Positions 8,237 to 17,381 of a DNA stretch of 64,000 bases are shown here, piece by piece. The position numbers and the translations under genes are program-made. Source of the stretch: JABJAG01 sp038137215. Its GTDB lineage: Bacteria; Pseudomonadota; Alphaproteobacteria; UBA6615. The notes below the pieces were generated by a model, which saw only the letters and a program-made list of their open reading frames with translations, made no database searches and was not told the origin of the DNA. The stretch's first letter is position 1, and each line of letters begins with the position of its first letter. The stretch spans positions 62,001 to 126,000 of the forward strand of contig JAYQBG010000004.1 in assembly GCA_038137215.1 (NCBI GenBank), in the 5' to 3' direction.

Positions 8237-9559
8237 TCAATTCTCAGCCGTGACCGGTGTCCGACCGACAGAAACATAGGTGAATCCGGCCTCGCGCATT
8301 TGCTCGGGTCGATAGATGTTGCGCAAATCAACCATGATCGGCTCTGTGAGCAGCGTTTTGGCCCGGGCCAGATCAAGTGCGCGGAACTCATTCCATTCGG
8401 TCACAATGGACACTGCATCCGCGCCGTCCATGGCGTCATAGGCATCCGCGCACCAGACCGGTCCGTCCAGAAGCTTCTTCGCCTCTTCCATACCAACCGG
8501 ATCAAACACGCGGACCGTGGCCCCCGCCTCGATTAGCCGGGGCACGATCACCAGACCGGGTGAGTCCCGCATATCGTCCGTATTGGGCTTGAACGTCAGC
8601 CCCAGGATCGCGATCGTCTTGCTGTTCACATCGCCGCCGCAGGCGTTGATAATCTTGCGGGCCATGGCTTCCTTGCGGTTCGCGTTGACCGCAATCACCT
8701 GCTCGACGATGGAAATCGGGGCATCGACATCCCGCGCCGACCGTACCAGCGCTTCCGTGTCCTTGGGAAAGCACGATCCGCCATATCCGGGGCCCGCATG
8801 GAGAAACTTCGATCCAATCCGGCCGTCCAGCCCGATACCCTTGGCCACGTCCTGCACATCGGCTCCGACCTTCTCGCAAAGATCGGCGAACTCGTTGATG
8901 AAGGTGATCTTAGTCGCCAGAAACGTGTTGGCGGCGTATTTGATCAGCTCGGCGGTTTCGAGGCTGGTGTTAATGATCGGCGTATCGCGGAGATAGAGCG
9001 GCCGATAGAGCGCGCCAACCGTTTCGGCCGCACGCTCGGAGTCGGCCCCGATGACAACCCGATCCGGCCGTTTGAAGTCCTCGATCGCGGACCCCTCACG
9101 CAAAAATTCGGGGTTTGAAGCGATTTCGATCTCGCCATCGGCCCGGACGGCTTTGATTCGCTTCATCACCTCGCGACCGGTTCCCACAGGGACCGTCGAT
9201 TTGGTCACCACCACCGTATACCCATCGGCATGGCGCGCAATGTCCTCAGCGGCCTGGAACACATAGCTGAGATCAGCATGGCCATCACCGCGCCGTGACG
9301 GTGTTCCCACAGCGATAAAGACCGCATCAGCCGATTTGACTGCGCTGGCAAGGTCGGTGGTAAAGCTCAGGCGGCCCGCGGCCACATTGCGGGACACCAG
9401 GTCGTCAAGACCCGGCTCATAGATCGGCATCCGGCCATCCACGAGCATCTCAATCTTGTCGGCATTGTTGTCGACACAGACAACATCCCAGCCGAATTCG
9501 GAAAAACAGGCGCCCGAAACCAGGCCGACATATCCTGTCCCAACCATCGCAATTTTCAT
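8237..9559 (-). CDS. ugd: UDP-glucose 6-dehydrogenase
   Basis: 440-residue enzyme oxidising UDP-glucose to UDP-glucuronate with two NAD. It has the N-terminal Rossmann motif GTGYVGLVSGACFSE, the NPEFLREGSAIEDF substrate loop and the catalytic Cys263 in GPGYGGSCFPKD, then a C-terminal UDP-binding domain with LGLTFKPNTDDMRDSP. Its ATG overlaps the galU stop by four bases (ATGA), implying translational coupling. UDP-glucuronate would feed exopolysaccharide or LPS synthesis. Confidence 0.96.
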   Translation of the reverse strand: MKIAMVGTGYVGLVSGACFSEFGWDVVCVDNNADKIEMLVDGRMPIYEPGLDDLVSRNVAAGRLSFTTDLASAVKSADAVFIAVGTPSRRGDGHADLSYVFQAAEDIARHADGYTVVVTKSTVPVGTGREVMKRIKAVRADGEIEIASNPEFLREGSAIEDFKRPDRVVIGADSERAAETVGALYRPLYLRDTPIINTSLETAELIKYAANTFLATKITFINEFADLCEKVGADVQDVAKGIGLDGRIGSKFLHAGPGYGGSCFPKDTEALVRSARDVDAPISIVEQVIAVNANRKEAMARKIINACGGDVNSKTIAILGLTFKPNTDDMRDSPGLVIVPRLIEAGATVRVFDPVGMEEAKKLLDGPVWCADAYDAMDGADAVSIVTEWNEFRALDLARAKTLLTEPIMVDLRNIYRPEQMREAGFTYVSVGRTPVTAEN

Positions 9560-10437
9560 GCGGATGTCTCTCCCAGTCGCCGGATCATTTCGCGGGTACC
9601 CGGCCCGAGATCCTCGCGGGCCAGGGCAAAGGCGATATTTGCCTCCAGGAAGCCCAGTTTGTCCCCGCAGTCGAACCGTTGTCCCTCAAACGCGAGCCCG
9701 TGAAAGGGTTGCCGGTCGATCAGACGCGCCATGGCATCCGTCAGCTGGATTTCTCCGCCAGCGCCCGTCTCCTGCTTCTCCAGCTCGGCGAATACCTCCG
9801 GCATCAGAATATAGCGACCAATCACCGCGAGATTGGAGGGTGCGGCTCCGGCCTCGGGCTTCTCCACAAGTCCGTGAACCGGCCGCACGGCCCCGCTTGC
9901 ACCACCAGCATCGATGATCCCGTAGCGGGAGGTGTGCACATCGGGTACTTCCATGGCCGCGACCACATTGCCTTCGGTTTCGGCAAACACATCGGCCATC
10001 TGTTTCAAACAGGGTGTATCGGCCTGGATCAGGTCATCGGCCAGAAGCACGGCAAAGGGTTCATCGCCGACCAGATGCCGGGCGCACCAGACCGCATGGC
10101 CCAGCCCGAGAGGCTCCTGCTGGCGGACATAGGCGATGTTGCCCGGCAACATCAGGGTTTCATGAAGATCGGCCAGCGCTTCGGATTTCGACCGGGCTTT
10201 CAGAAGCCCCTCAAGTTCCACGCTGTGGTCGAAATGATCCTCGATCGCGCTCTTTCCGCGCCCGGTGACGAAAATGAACTGTTCGATACCCGCCGCACGC
10301 GCTTCATCGACCGCGTACTGGATCAGCGGCCGGTCCACGACCGGAAGCATCTCTTTCGGCATAGCCTTGGTGGCGGGCAGGAAGCGCGTTCCCATACCGC
10401 CAACCGGAAAAATCGCCTTGCGTACGCGGTTTGCCAT
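9556..10437 (-). CDS. galU: UTP--glucose-1-phosphate uridylyltransferase
   Basis: 293-residue nucleotidyltransferase making UDP-glucose. Hallmarks are FPVGGMGTRFLPATKAMPKEMLPV (nucleotide loop), the QQEPLGLGHAVWCA motif, LADDLIQ (metal Asp) and GLVEKP. It is first of the galU-ugd-pgm run, 89 bases downstream of a membrane J-domain gene, so it could have its own promoter or be read from the upstream mipZ run. Length is that of the family. Confidence 0.96.
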   Translation of the reverse strand: MANRVRKAIFPVGGMGTRFLPATKAMPKEMLPVVDRPLIQYAVDEARAAGIEQFIFVTGRGKSAIEDHFDHSVELEGLLKARSKSEALADLHETLMLPGNIAYVRQQEPLGLGHAVWCARHLVGDEPFAVLLADDLIQADTPCLKQMADVFAETEGNVVAAMEVPDVHTSRYGIIDAGGASGAVRPVHGLVEKPEAGAAPSNLAVIGRYILMPEVFAELEKQETGAGGEIQLTDAMARLIDRQPFHGLAFEGQRFDCGDKLGFLEANIAFALAREDLGPGTREMIRRLGETSA

Positions 10438-10526
10438 CGATTTGGGGCGAAGTCCGTTTGCGGTGCGCCGAGCGGCAGAGGCGGCACTTTTGCCATAGCG
10501 GTTCGATGCGGTGCAAGCGTGTGCAA

Positions 10527-11255
10527 CTAGTCCCGCAGAAGGACGTCCTTGGCCTGGTTGACCTTCGCCGCCATCCAGTCAGATCCGCCCTGATCGGGAT
10601 GGGCGCGTTTCATTTTCCGGCGATAGGCCTTTTCGATCTCGGCGTCGGTTGCCTCGGATGACACACCCAGAATTTCCTGGGCCTCCTCGGCGCTCATCCC
10701 ATCGCGGGTCCAGGGGCTCTCGGGATTGCCCGAACGGCGTTCGCCCGATTGCTGAGCCCCCTCTCCCACCACATCGCGCCATTCAGGGTGTGCACGGTCG
10801 AGAAAACTCTCCAGCACGGTGCGGGATGGCTCGTCCTCAAGGGCACAAACACGCCAGAGCTCGATCAGTTCACCGAGTTTGAGGTCTGACAATTGCCGGC
10901 CCGCGAAATCGCCCTCGCGCACTTCACCATCCATATCGCCGGTATCGTGATCGAGGGTCATACGCAAATAACGTGTATCGACCTGGCTCGTCTGTCCCGA
11001 ACTCGGACCCTGCGCGTTCTTCTGCATGCTGCGCAGGGCGCGCCAGCGGGTAATCAGGGGCAGTGCCGGAAAGGCGAGCGCCCAGAGCAGGTTCCAGCGG
11101 CCGGTCACGGCAATGAGAACAACCCCGACGACCACAATCACCCCCGCCACCCAGCGCAAGGCACGAAAGACGTCGGCCGGTTGTGCGTTCACGAACCAGC
11201 GCGCGACGAGAAACAGCCCCACCAGAAGACAAATGGCAAATACGATCCAGGCCAT
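10527..11255 (-). CDS. Membrane-anchored J-domain protein
   Basis: 242 residues. The first ~75 residues carry two or three hydrophobic segments (MAWIVFAICLLVGLFLVARW; a second around WVAGVIVVVGVVLIAV; a third near LLWALAFPALPLI). A soluble linker follows, then a C-terminal J-domain (about 187-242): AQEILGVSSEATDAEIEKAYRRKMKRAHPDQGG with the HPD triad that stimulates DnaK-type ATPases. A Tim14/DjlA-like layout with the J-domain last suggests recruiting Hsp70 to the inner membrane. It follows the vWA-like gene by 5 bases. Confidence 0.85.
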   Translation of the reverse strand: MAWIVFAICLLVGLFLVARWFVNAQPADVFRALRWVAGVIVVVGVVLIAVTGRWNLLWALAFPALPLITRWRALRSMQKNAQGPSSGQTSQVDTRYLRMTLDHDTGDMDGEVREGDFAGRQLSDLKLGELIELWRVCALEDEPSRTVLESFLDRAHPEWRDVVGEGAQQSGERRSGNPESPWTRDGMSAEEAQEILGVSSEATDAEIEKAYRRKMKRAHPDQGGSDWMAAKVNQAKDVLLRD

Positions 11256-11260
11256 TCCGG

Positions 11261-11995
11261 TTACCTCTTCCCGCCCATTTGATCGGCGATCTGCAGCACA
11301 CGTCCGCCACGTTCCTTGCCAAGATCAGCCAGCGCACGGCGCCCGCCTGCCGAAAACACAGCCACCGCAGCCAGAAGCTCTTTCAGTTGCTGAGCACTGC
11401 CCGTGTCGAAGCTGCAATAGGCACCACCGGACAGGCGGGCAATCTGCTCGAAGGCGCGCCGCGATACCGGCTCCCCGCCTTCGTGAAACACGAACACCGG
11501 CGTTCCCACCAAGCCGAGCTGTCCGGCCTTGTGACCGAGTTCGTCAATATCTTCCTCCACCACATCCCCGACAAAGACCAGCGCATCGACCTCCTGATGT
11601 TCCGTCTCGCGCAATGTGTGATTGAGCAGCTTGCGGATCTGCGTCCGCCCCGCCAGGCAGCGCACCTTCAACATCCGGCGCACCAGTTCGTCGGGCGCTT
11701 CCAGCCAGGGGGTCACCTTCATCTCTCCAAAGCCGCGATAGAAGGCGAGTTGCACTTCCAGTCCTCCGAGATCATCGGTGGAGGTAAACATCTCGGACTG
11801 GATTTGACAGGCCATATCCCAGGTGGGTTCACGGCTCGCCGTGGCATCGATTGCAAAGAGCAACCGTCCGCGACGGCCGGCCGGCCGCTGCAACGGGGTG
11901 GTTGCCACCTTGTTGAGGAAGGCATCAATCACGGACCNNNNNNNNNNGCTCGAAGGTCCGGTCGGAAGCCTGGAATCGGACTCTTTTCCGCTCAT
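11261..11995 (-). CDS. vWA-like domain protein (contains an assembly gap near the N-terminus)
   Basis: About 244 residues, but bases 11938-11947 are N, so residues ~17-20 and the true frame across the gap are unknown. After the gap, LLFAIDATASREPTW is a DxTxS-like MIDAS site at the end of the first strand of a von Willebrand A fold, and DALVFVGDVVEED and GTPVFVFHEGG follow as later strands. The ATG overlaps the mipZ stop by four bases and the J-domain gene follows by 5, so the three are probably co-translated. Function is unknown. Confidence 0.7.
   Translation of the reverse strand: MSGKESDSRLPTGPSSXXXXSVIDAFLNKVATTPLQRPAGRRGRLLFAIDATASREPTWDMACQIQSEMFTSTDDLGGLEVQLAFYRGFGEMKVTPWLEAPDELVRRMLKVRCLAGRTQIRKLLNHTLRETEHQEVDALVFVGDVVEEDIDELGHKAGQLGLVGTPVFVFHEGGEPVSRRAFEQIARLSGGAYCSFDTGSAQQLKELLAAVAVFSAGGRRALADLGKERGGRVLQIADQMGGKR
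11938..11947. other. Assembly gap (10 N)
   Basis: Ten undetermined bases inside the vWA-like gene. The round number suggests a placeholder, so the real missing length may differ. Confidence 0.98.
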
Positions 11996-12885
11996 GGCGC
12001 CCGCCTAACCCGAAGCCGCAACCTGGGGTTTGCCACCACTTCGGGAACGCCAAGCGTATGCAACAGATTGCGAACTTCCTGAAGAGCGGCCAAGTGAGAC
12101 ATGGTCAGATCGACATCCGAACCCTGATCACGCACGTCCAGCGAGGTCAGCCCCTTGAGGAAGAGCTCTCGGAAGATCACGCGCTCGCTGAACCCGTGTG
12201 CCAGACGGAAGCCGAGCCGTTTTGACAAGGCTTCGAGGGCTTCGTCCATGTTGCGCTTGTTACGGGAGTCGAGCGCCGCAAGCCGGTTCCGCATCACGAT
12301 CCAGTCGATAGACCCGCCGACGCGCATGGCCCGCGCCTTTTTCTGCTCCCAGACCATTTCGGAATAGTCGCTGAGCGCAAGCACTTCGTTGGTTTCGTGA
12401 TTGATGCGCCCCAACAGATCCAGATCGACGAAACTGTCGTTGATCGGCGTAATCAGGATATCCGCGCAGGAATGCCCCGTGCGCGAAAGGTGGTTGTCAC
12501 TGCCCGGGGTGTCGATCACGACCACATCGCATGTCCGGGACAGATCCAGGAGGGTCTTCTCGAACCGACTTCGCTCTTCCGATTCGGCGGCAAGCCGGTC
12601 CCGCTCTTCACTGCGGACCACCGCACGATAAAGTGGATGCGGCAGCTGCATGCCCATCTTTGCGCTGTAAACCCGGCGATTGTCAAAGTAGCGCGCGAGC
12701 GTTCCCTGTCGCGCATCCAGATCAATGGCGCCGACCGCATAGCCCTCGCGCAGCATGCCCACGATGACATGCATGGCTGTCGTGGACTTGCCGGTCCCGC
12801 CCTTCTCATTGCCCACAACAATGACGGTTGTCCGGGCGCCCTCTGCCGGCACGTCGTCTCTGTCCGTGGCCTCGTTGATAGTCAT
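11992..12885 (-). CDS. mipZ: Division plane positioning ATPase MipZ
   Basis: 297-residue ParA/MinD-type ATPase. MTINEATDRDDVPAEGARTT precedes VIVVGNEKGGTGKSTTAMHV, whose deviant Walker A (GNEKGGTGKST, about 25-35) is diagnostic, then the switch region IDLDARQGTLARYFDNR and Walker B VVVIDTPGSDNHLS. In Caulobacter MipZ forms bipolar gradients with ParB and inhibits FtsZ polymerisation. The ATG complementary to 12883-12885 overlaps the stop of the upstream oxidoreductase (ATGA); the longer upstream frame is Arg-rich shadow sequence. Confidence 0.93.
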   Translation of the reverse strand: MTINEATDRDDVPAEGARTTVIVVGNEKGGTGKSTTAMHVIVGMLREGYAVGAIDLDARQGTLARYFDNRRVYSAKMGMQLPHPLYRAVVRSEERDRLAAESEERSRFEKTLLDLSRTCDVVVIDTPGSDNHLSRTGHSCADILITPINDSFVDLDLLGRINHETNEVLALSDYSEMVWEQKKARAMRVGGSIDWIVMRNRLAALDSRNKRNMDEALEALSKRLGFRLAHGFSERVIFRELFLKGLTSLDVRDQGSDVDLTMSHLAALQEVRNLLHTLGVPEVVANPRLRLRVRRAP

Positions 12886-14987
12886 GCCTTGCGCAACCAG
12901 ACAGCCGTATCGTGGAACACAGCGCCACCGTTCGGCATACCGGCCTCTGCGCTGACCAGCAGATTGATCCCGATACCTTCCACAAAGGCGCGGTTGGGCC
13001 AGACGCTCTCCACGATCACGGTGCCCCGGCGCACGCCTTCGGTCGGGCGCACATGCACCACCACCGAGCCCTGAGGGCTGCCGATCCGCACCAGATCGCC
13101 TTCTTCCAGGCCAAGATCGGTACAAACCTCGGGATGGATCTGCGCTTCCGGACGGCCCTCCCGAACCTGGCTGGTCTTCGTCTCGGTAAAACTCGTGTTC
13201 AGATAGTTGCGCGACGGCGCTGTCACAAGGCGGAACGGGTGATCGTCATTTCGATCATCGATAATGGTGAAGTGATCGGGCAGTTCCGGCATTCCGGCGT
13301 AATTACCTCCGATGGCGGACCAGTCCGGCATGAAGTGGAATTTTCCATCGGCGTGCCCGAACCCGTTGAGAAAATGCGCTTCCTCAAAGGACTGCGCGCG
13401 ATCTTCCCAGTGTCCTTCCCAGATACTCTGGGCATCGCCATAGCCCGAGCGTGCAAGGGCGTCGTCCATCAGTTCCCATTCGCTCATGGCAAAGCCCGGG
13501 TGCTCCGCCCCGAGCCGTTTGGCCAGTTCGCACAAAACCCAATGGTTCGACCGCGCTTCCCCGACCGGCTCAATCACCGCACGGGTGACCTGCAGATGGG
13601 TGTGGCCGCCCGCCACATACATGTCGTCATGTTCGAGGAAGGTCGTGGCCGGCAACACGATGTCCGCCATCTCGGCAGTTTCCGTGAGAAACTGCTCATG
13701 GACGCAGACAAACAGGTCGTCCCGCGCAAACCCTTCACGGACCTTCCCCAGATCCGGGGCCACATTCATCGGATTGGTGTTCTGGATAAAGAGCGCGGTG
13801 ACCGGCGGGCCATCCCCCAGATCGCGCGGGTCCCCGGTTAGGATGGGACCGATCCGCGACTGGTCGAGCAACCGGGTGGACGTGTCCATCACGTCCTCAC
13901 CCTTGATGATCGTCTGGTCGATGCCGTAGATGCCCGCCTGGGAATACAGCGCCCCGCCGCCCGGATATTGCCAGGCCCCGGTCACGGCCGGGAGACAGCT
14001 CGCCGAGAACATCTGCACAGCCCCGTTGCGTGACCGCGTGAACCCGAAGCCGAGCCGCAGGTAGCTCCGTTGCGTTTTCCCGTACAGGGCCGCAAAGGCC
14101 TCTATCTCAGCCACCGGAATTCCGGTGATCTCTTCGGCCCATTCCGGCGTGCGCGTCTTCAGATGTTGCTCGATTTCCGCGTGCCCGGCGGTGTACTTCG
14201 CCAGATAATTCCGATCAGCATGCCCGTCACGGAACAGGACATGCATCACCGCACAGGCCAACGCGCCATCGGTGCCGGGGTTGGGCATCAGATGAATATC
14301 GGCCTGTTTCGCCGTCTCGGTCACATAGGGATCGACGACCACGATCGTCGCGCCGCGGTTCTTTCGCGCGCGGGTTGCATGGGTCATCACATTGACCTGG
14401 GTGCTGACAGGATTGCAGCCCCAGATCACGATCAGGTCAGAGTCCGCCATCTCGCGCGCATCGATACCGGTCTTGGAGCCTGTCCCGGCAAACCAGCCGG
14501 CATCGGACAAGGTATTACAAAAGGTCGAATGTTGGCGCGAGTAACCCATCGCATAGCGCAGGCGGTTGATCCCGTCGCGCTGCACCAGCCCCATCGTTCC
14601 TGCGTAGTAAAACGGCCAGACGGTTTCGGGCCCGTGTTCGGCCGCCGCCTGCTTGAGTCGGTCTGCGACCGTGTCGAGTGCTTCGTCCCAGGAGATTTCC
14701 TCGAAGGCCTCCCGACCGACTCCTTTCGCGCCGACGCGCCGTAACGGCTTTGTCAGGCGGTCGGGGTGGTGCACCCGCTCGGCATAGCGAGCCACCTTCG
14801 CGCAGATCACGCCAGAGGTGTAGGTGTTCGCACTTGCCCCGCGCACCCGTCCGATCGTCTGGGGGTCCAGGCGTTCGACTTCGAGGGCGCAGGTGCTTGG
14901 GCAGTCATGCGGGCAGGCGGAGTGAAAAACCTGGACATCGGTCCGGTCATCAACCCCCGTATTCGCGTGGTTTTGATCCAGTGGCAT
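12882..14987 (-). CDS. Molybdopterin-dependent oxidoreductase (formate dehydrogenase / BisC-like, 4Fe-4S)
   Basis: 701-residue large Mo/W-bis-MGD oxidoreductase. An N-terminal iron-sulfur motif CPHDCPSTC (Cx3Cx3C) is completed by Cys in SGVICAKVARYAERV, followed by HPDRLTKPLRRVG, the molybdopterin domains (IVIWGCNPVSTQ; DIVLPATTFLEHDDMY) and the C-terminal dinucleotide-binding barrel. The start at 14987 has GGAGAG upstream. No electron-transfer subunit is adjacent and no selenocysteine codon is evident; the Mo ligand cannot be fixed by eye. It is the first gene of the run with mipZ. Substrate unknown. Confidence 0.85.
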   Translation of the reverse strand: MPLDQNHANTGVDDRTDVQVFHSACPHDCPSTCALEVERLDPQTIGRVRGASANTYTSGVICAKVARYAERVHHPDRLTKPLRRVGAKGVGREAFEEISWDEALDTVADRLKQAAAEHGPETVWPFYYAGTMGLVQRDGINRLRYAMGYSRQHSTFCNTLSDAGWFAGTGSKTGIDAREMADSDLIVIWGCNPVSTQVNVMTHATRARKNRGATIVVVDPYVTETAKQADIHLMPNPGTDGALACAVMHVLFRDGHADRNYLAKYTAGHAEIEQHLKTRTPEWAEEITGIPVAEIEAFAALYGKTQRSYLRLGFGFTRSRNGAVQMFSASCLPAVTGAWQYPGGGALYSQAGIYGIDQTIIKGEDVMDTSTRLLDQSRIGPILTGDPRDLGDGPPVTALFIQNTNPMNVAPDLGKVREGFARDDLFVCVHEQFLTETAEMADIVLPATTFLEHDDMYVAGGHTHLQVTRAVIEPVGEARSNHWVLCELAKRLGAEHPGFAMSEWELMDDALARSGYGDAQSIWEGHWEDRAQSFEEAHFLNGFGHADGKFHFMPDWSAIGGNYAGMPELPDHFTIIDDRNDDHPFRLVTAPSRNYLNTSFTETKTSQVREGRPEAQIHPEVCTDLGLEEGDLVRIGSPQGSVVVHVRPTEGVRRGTVIVESVWPNRAFVEGIGINLLVSAEAGMPNGGAVFHDTAVWLRKA

Positions 14988-15295
14988 CGTCAATCTCTCC
15001 AGAGCGCGACTATATCGCGCTGCGGCGGAATCGTCGATTGGAAGCGTACAGACCGGCCACCAGAAATCCCCTGACCGGGCGGAAACGCCCGGACCGCCAC
15101 AACCAGTTTGTCTCGGATCAAGATGTTTCAAACCCGCAACAAACTGAGATTTTTATTTCCTATACGCCCGTATCAGCCAACTGGATCGGGATTGTGGCCA
15201 TCGCGAACAAGACGAAGGCCAGCCCGCAAAGGGACCGGCCTTCTGTCGCGTTGAGAAACCGTATCTGTAGCGTTCAGGCTCCGGCTGCGAGACGC
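14988..15295. other. 308-base intergenic region
   Basis: This region lies between the 5' end of the Mo-oxidoreductase gene and the 3' end of the DUF3179 gene, both on the minus strand. It should hold the promoter of the oxidoreductase run. An AT-rich stretch around 15140-15165 is the most promoter-like part. Apart from the hairpin at 15214-15243, no gene or repeat is seen. Confidence 0.6.
15214..15243 (-). terminator. Possible terminator hairpin of the DUF3179 gene
   Basis: GAAGGCC pairs with GGCCTTC around a 16-base loop that has a small inner CCC/GGG stem, 52 bases past the DUF3179 stop. The following bases on the minus strand (GTCTTGTT) are only weakly U-rich. Confidence 0.35.
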
Positions 15296-16297
15296 TTACT
15301 TGTAGATGGTCCCGTCCGGATTGAATGCATAGAAGGAGAAGGCAAAGGTGACGTCGTGGACCGCATCGACAAGCTTGTCGCCCTCCTTGCGCTGCACGAC
15401 GACGTTTCCGATATCGCGCCCGCGCGAGATATTACTGGCATCCATGGCTGCATTCTGGCCCGGCTCCCAGGTGATCACGAGGTCACCGCTCTCGACCTTC
15501 TTTTCCCTGCTCAGGAGATCGAGTGACCAGGCCTGGTCTTCGACGGCCACAACGTATTCCAGCGGCTTGATGCCTTCGGGAAAACTTCCGCGATACAGGA
15601 ACGGTCGCGACGAGCTGTCATAGCCGGCATAGGGATTGAAGCCGGCGCCGCCGCGCGGGCTGAGCAGCACCTCACCCTGGGGATGCGCGGCCTTGAAACG
15701 GTCGAAGGATTCGACCCGCACCGGCAGCATGGTCAGCAGGGTGCCGGTTTCCTCACCGACAATCCCCTCCCCGGTGAATTGCTGCCACCAGCTGTTGGTT
15801 TCGTGATCCCACATGACAAGGTCGGAATTTCGCAGCTTGCCGGAGACACCAAAGGTGTAGATCTCGCCGTTCACATTGCGGTCGAACACCACGGCCGAGT
15901 TGCAGAGGGGGCAATAGGTGACGGCGATGGGCATCCCGCCCAGTTCGTCGTTGACGATCTCATGGGTCATCAGGATACCCAGGGGATAGGCCCGCGCCTC
16001 ACCGTTGATGACGACCGTGATGACCGGCTCCGTACCCTCGTAGTGTTTCCGGACCTCTTCGATGGTCCCAAACTTGGGATTGTAGATCGGCGGGATTCCA
16101 TCCTTGGGGACGCCGCCGGAAAAAATCTCCTCAAACGGGACAGAGTGTTTCGAGAAATCCGTATCCGGCCATTCGAGCTGCCAATAGGCAGGGTTTGCCT
16201 GCCCCGTCGCCGACACGAGCAGAAACAGCATGCCAGCACCGAGAGCGGCCCCGACCCGTGCCCAGATATGTGTGAAGAATATTGGCATAACGAACAT
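15296..16297 (-). CDS. DUF3179 domain-containing exported protein
   Basis: 333 residues. An N-terminal hydrophobic segment (about 10-33) ending in ATGQANPAYW looks like a Sec signal. The body is the DUF3179 family: GIPPIYNPKFGTIEEV, ARAYPLGILMTHEIVNDELGGMPIAVTYCPLCNSAVVFDR, then FGVSGKLRNSDLVMWDHETNSWWQQFTGE. The invariant YCPLCN pair of cysteines looks like a metal or redox site, but the biochemical role of the family is not established. It is divergent from the DUF488 gene. Confidence 0.87.
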   Translation of the reverse strand: MFVMPIFFTHIWARVGAALGAGMLFLLVSATGQANPAYWQLEWPDTDFSKHSVPFEEIFSGGVPKDGIPPIYNPKFGTIEEVRKHYEGTEPVITVVINGEARAYPLGILMTHEIVNDELGGMPIAVTYCPLCNSAVVFDRNVNGEIYTFGVSGKLRNSDLVMWDHETNSWWQQFTGEGIVGEETGTLLTMLPVRVESFDRFKAAHPQGEVLLSPRGGAGFNPYAGYDSSSRPFLYRGSFPEGIKPLEYVVAVEDQAWSLDLLSREKKVESGDLVITWEPGQNAAMDASNISRGRDIGNVVVQRKEGDKLVDAVHDVTFAFSFYAFNPDGTIYK

Positions 16298-16539
16298 TCC
16301 GTCCTTTTGATCTTGGTTGCGTCGTTCCAGTTGCGTCCGGCCTGATCAACCCCGCCCGAAAAGGCCGGAAAAAAACGGCGGCGTCTCCACCGCCGTTCAG
16401 GTTTCTCCATCGAATTCGCAATGGAGAAGCACGATGATCACCCTCAGTAGATAACAACCCCCCGCTGTCCATAAAGTCACGCTGTCTCACGTCTGTGTGA
16501 AAGTTGCATTGCCCGGCCCACCGCGGGCAAGCTGACGTG

Positions 16540-16977
16540 ATGAGCACCTTCACAATCGGTTTCACCAAAACCACAGCGGAAGATTTCTTCGGTCGTCTCA
16601 ACGATTCCGGGGTCCAGACCGTGATCGATGTGCGGTTGCAGAACACCTCGCAACTGGCCGGGTTCGCAAAGGCGGCCGACCTGACATTTTTCCTGCAGGA
16701 AATCGGCGGGATCTCCTATCGCCACGCGCCGGAACTCGCGCCCGATCAGGCCCTCTTCTCGGACTACAGAAAGAATGGATTGTCCTGGTCCGATTTCGAA
16801 CCGCGCTTTCTAAATATCATGGCAGCACGCGGAATCGAGGACCGGTTCACCCCCGGCGAGCTGGAGGGGGCATGCCTCCTGTGCAGCGAGGACACGCCCC
16901 ACAACTGCCATCGGCGTCTGGTCGTTGAATACCTAGAGGACCGCTGGGGCCGCTCACTCGATGTGACGCACCTCTAG
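16540..16977 (+). CDS. DUF488 family protein
   Basis: 145 residues beginning MSTFTIGFTKTTAEDFFGRL, then VIDVRLQNTSQLAGFAK and the conserved C-terminal motif LLCSEDTPHNCHRRLVVEYL. The Cys-Glu and Cys-His-Arg signature is typical of DUF488, a family sometimes linked to DNA or nucleotide metabolism but without an agreed function. The start at 16540 is preferred over an upstream in-frame ATG because the family begins near TIGF/TIGH. Confidence 0.85.
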   Translation: MSTFTIGFTKTTAEDFFGRLNDSGVQTVIDVRLQNTSQLAGFAKAADLTFFLQEIGGISYRHAPELAPDQALFSDYRKNGLSWSDFEPRFLNIMAARGIEDRFTPGELEGACLLCSEDTPHNCHRRLVVEYLEDRWGRSLDVTHL

Positions 16978-16988
16978 GTGAATCCCGC

Positions 16989-17216
16989 TCAGCAAAGCCG
17001 GTGTTTCTGGTCCATACGAAGTGCGTCCAGGTCCTTTTCCCACTGCTCATCGCCCGGCGGCTGATGAATGCCAAGCGTGGCCTTGTGGTAGTCGAAGTTG
17101 TCTTCCCCCTCGACGGGCTCCCTGTCCCAGGAGTCCTGGGTGCGAAGTGCGGACCACGTGCCCAGCACAACGCAAAGTGCAAGCACGGCAAGAATAACTA
17201 TGACTTCGATACTCAT
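16989..17216 (-). CDS. Small single-pass membrane protein
   Basis: 75 residues with an N-terminal transmembrane helix (IEVIVILAVLALCVVLGTW) followed by a polar, acidic tail (SWDREPVEGEDNFDYHKATLG). AGGAGAAGG lies just upstream of the ATG, supporting translation. It is convergent with DUF488 (12 bases apart) and divergent from the glutamine-synthetase-like gene. No family recognised. Confidence 0.55.
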   Translation of the reverse strand: MSIEVIVILAVLALCVVLGTWSALRTQDSWDREPVEGEDNFDYHKATLGIHQPPGDEQWEKDLDALRMDQKHRLC

Positions 17217-17381
17217 GGCCTTCTCCTGATACCCGCACGATCGGCAAGTCTGGCCTATCGCTGACCCGTTCCATTCTTCCAGAAACTATCAGGGAATGGG
17301 ACTCACAACCCCGAGAGCGCTTGCGTCATGCCACCAGCCCCTTAGTATCGCCGCCGCGTATTTTATCGGAGCCCGCTAGCC

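Noticed and set aside
7310..8536. 408-residue plus-strand frame opposite the phosphohexomutase
   Set aside because: Antisense shadow of a well-conserved gene, His/Arg-rich and low in recognisable structure.
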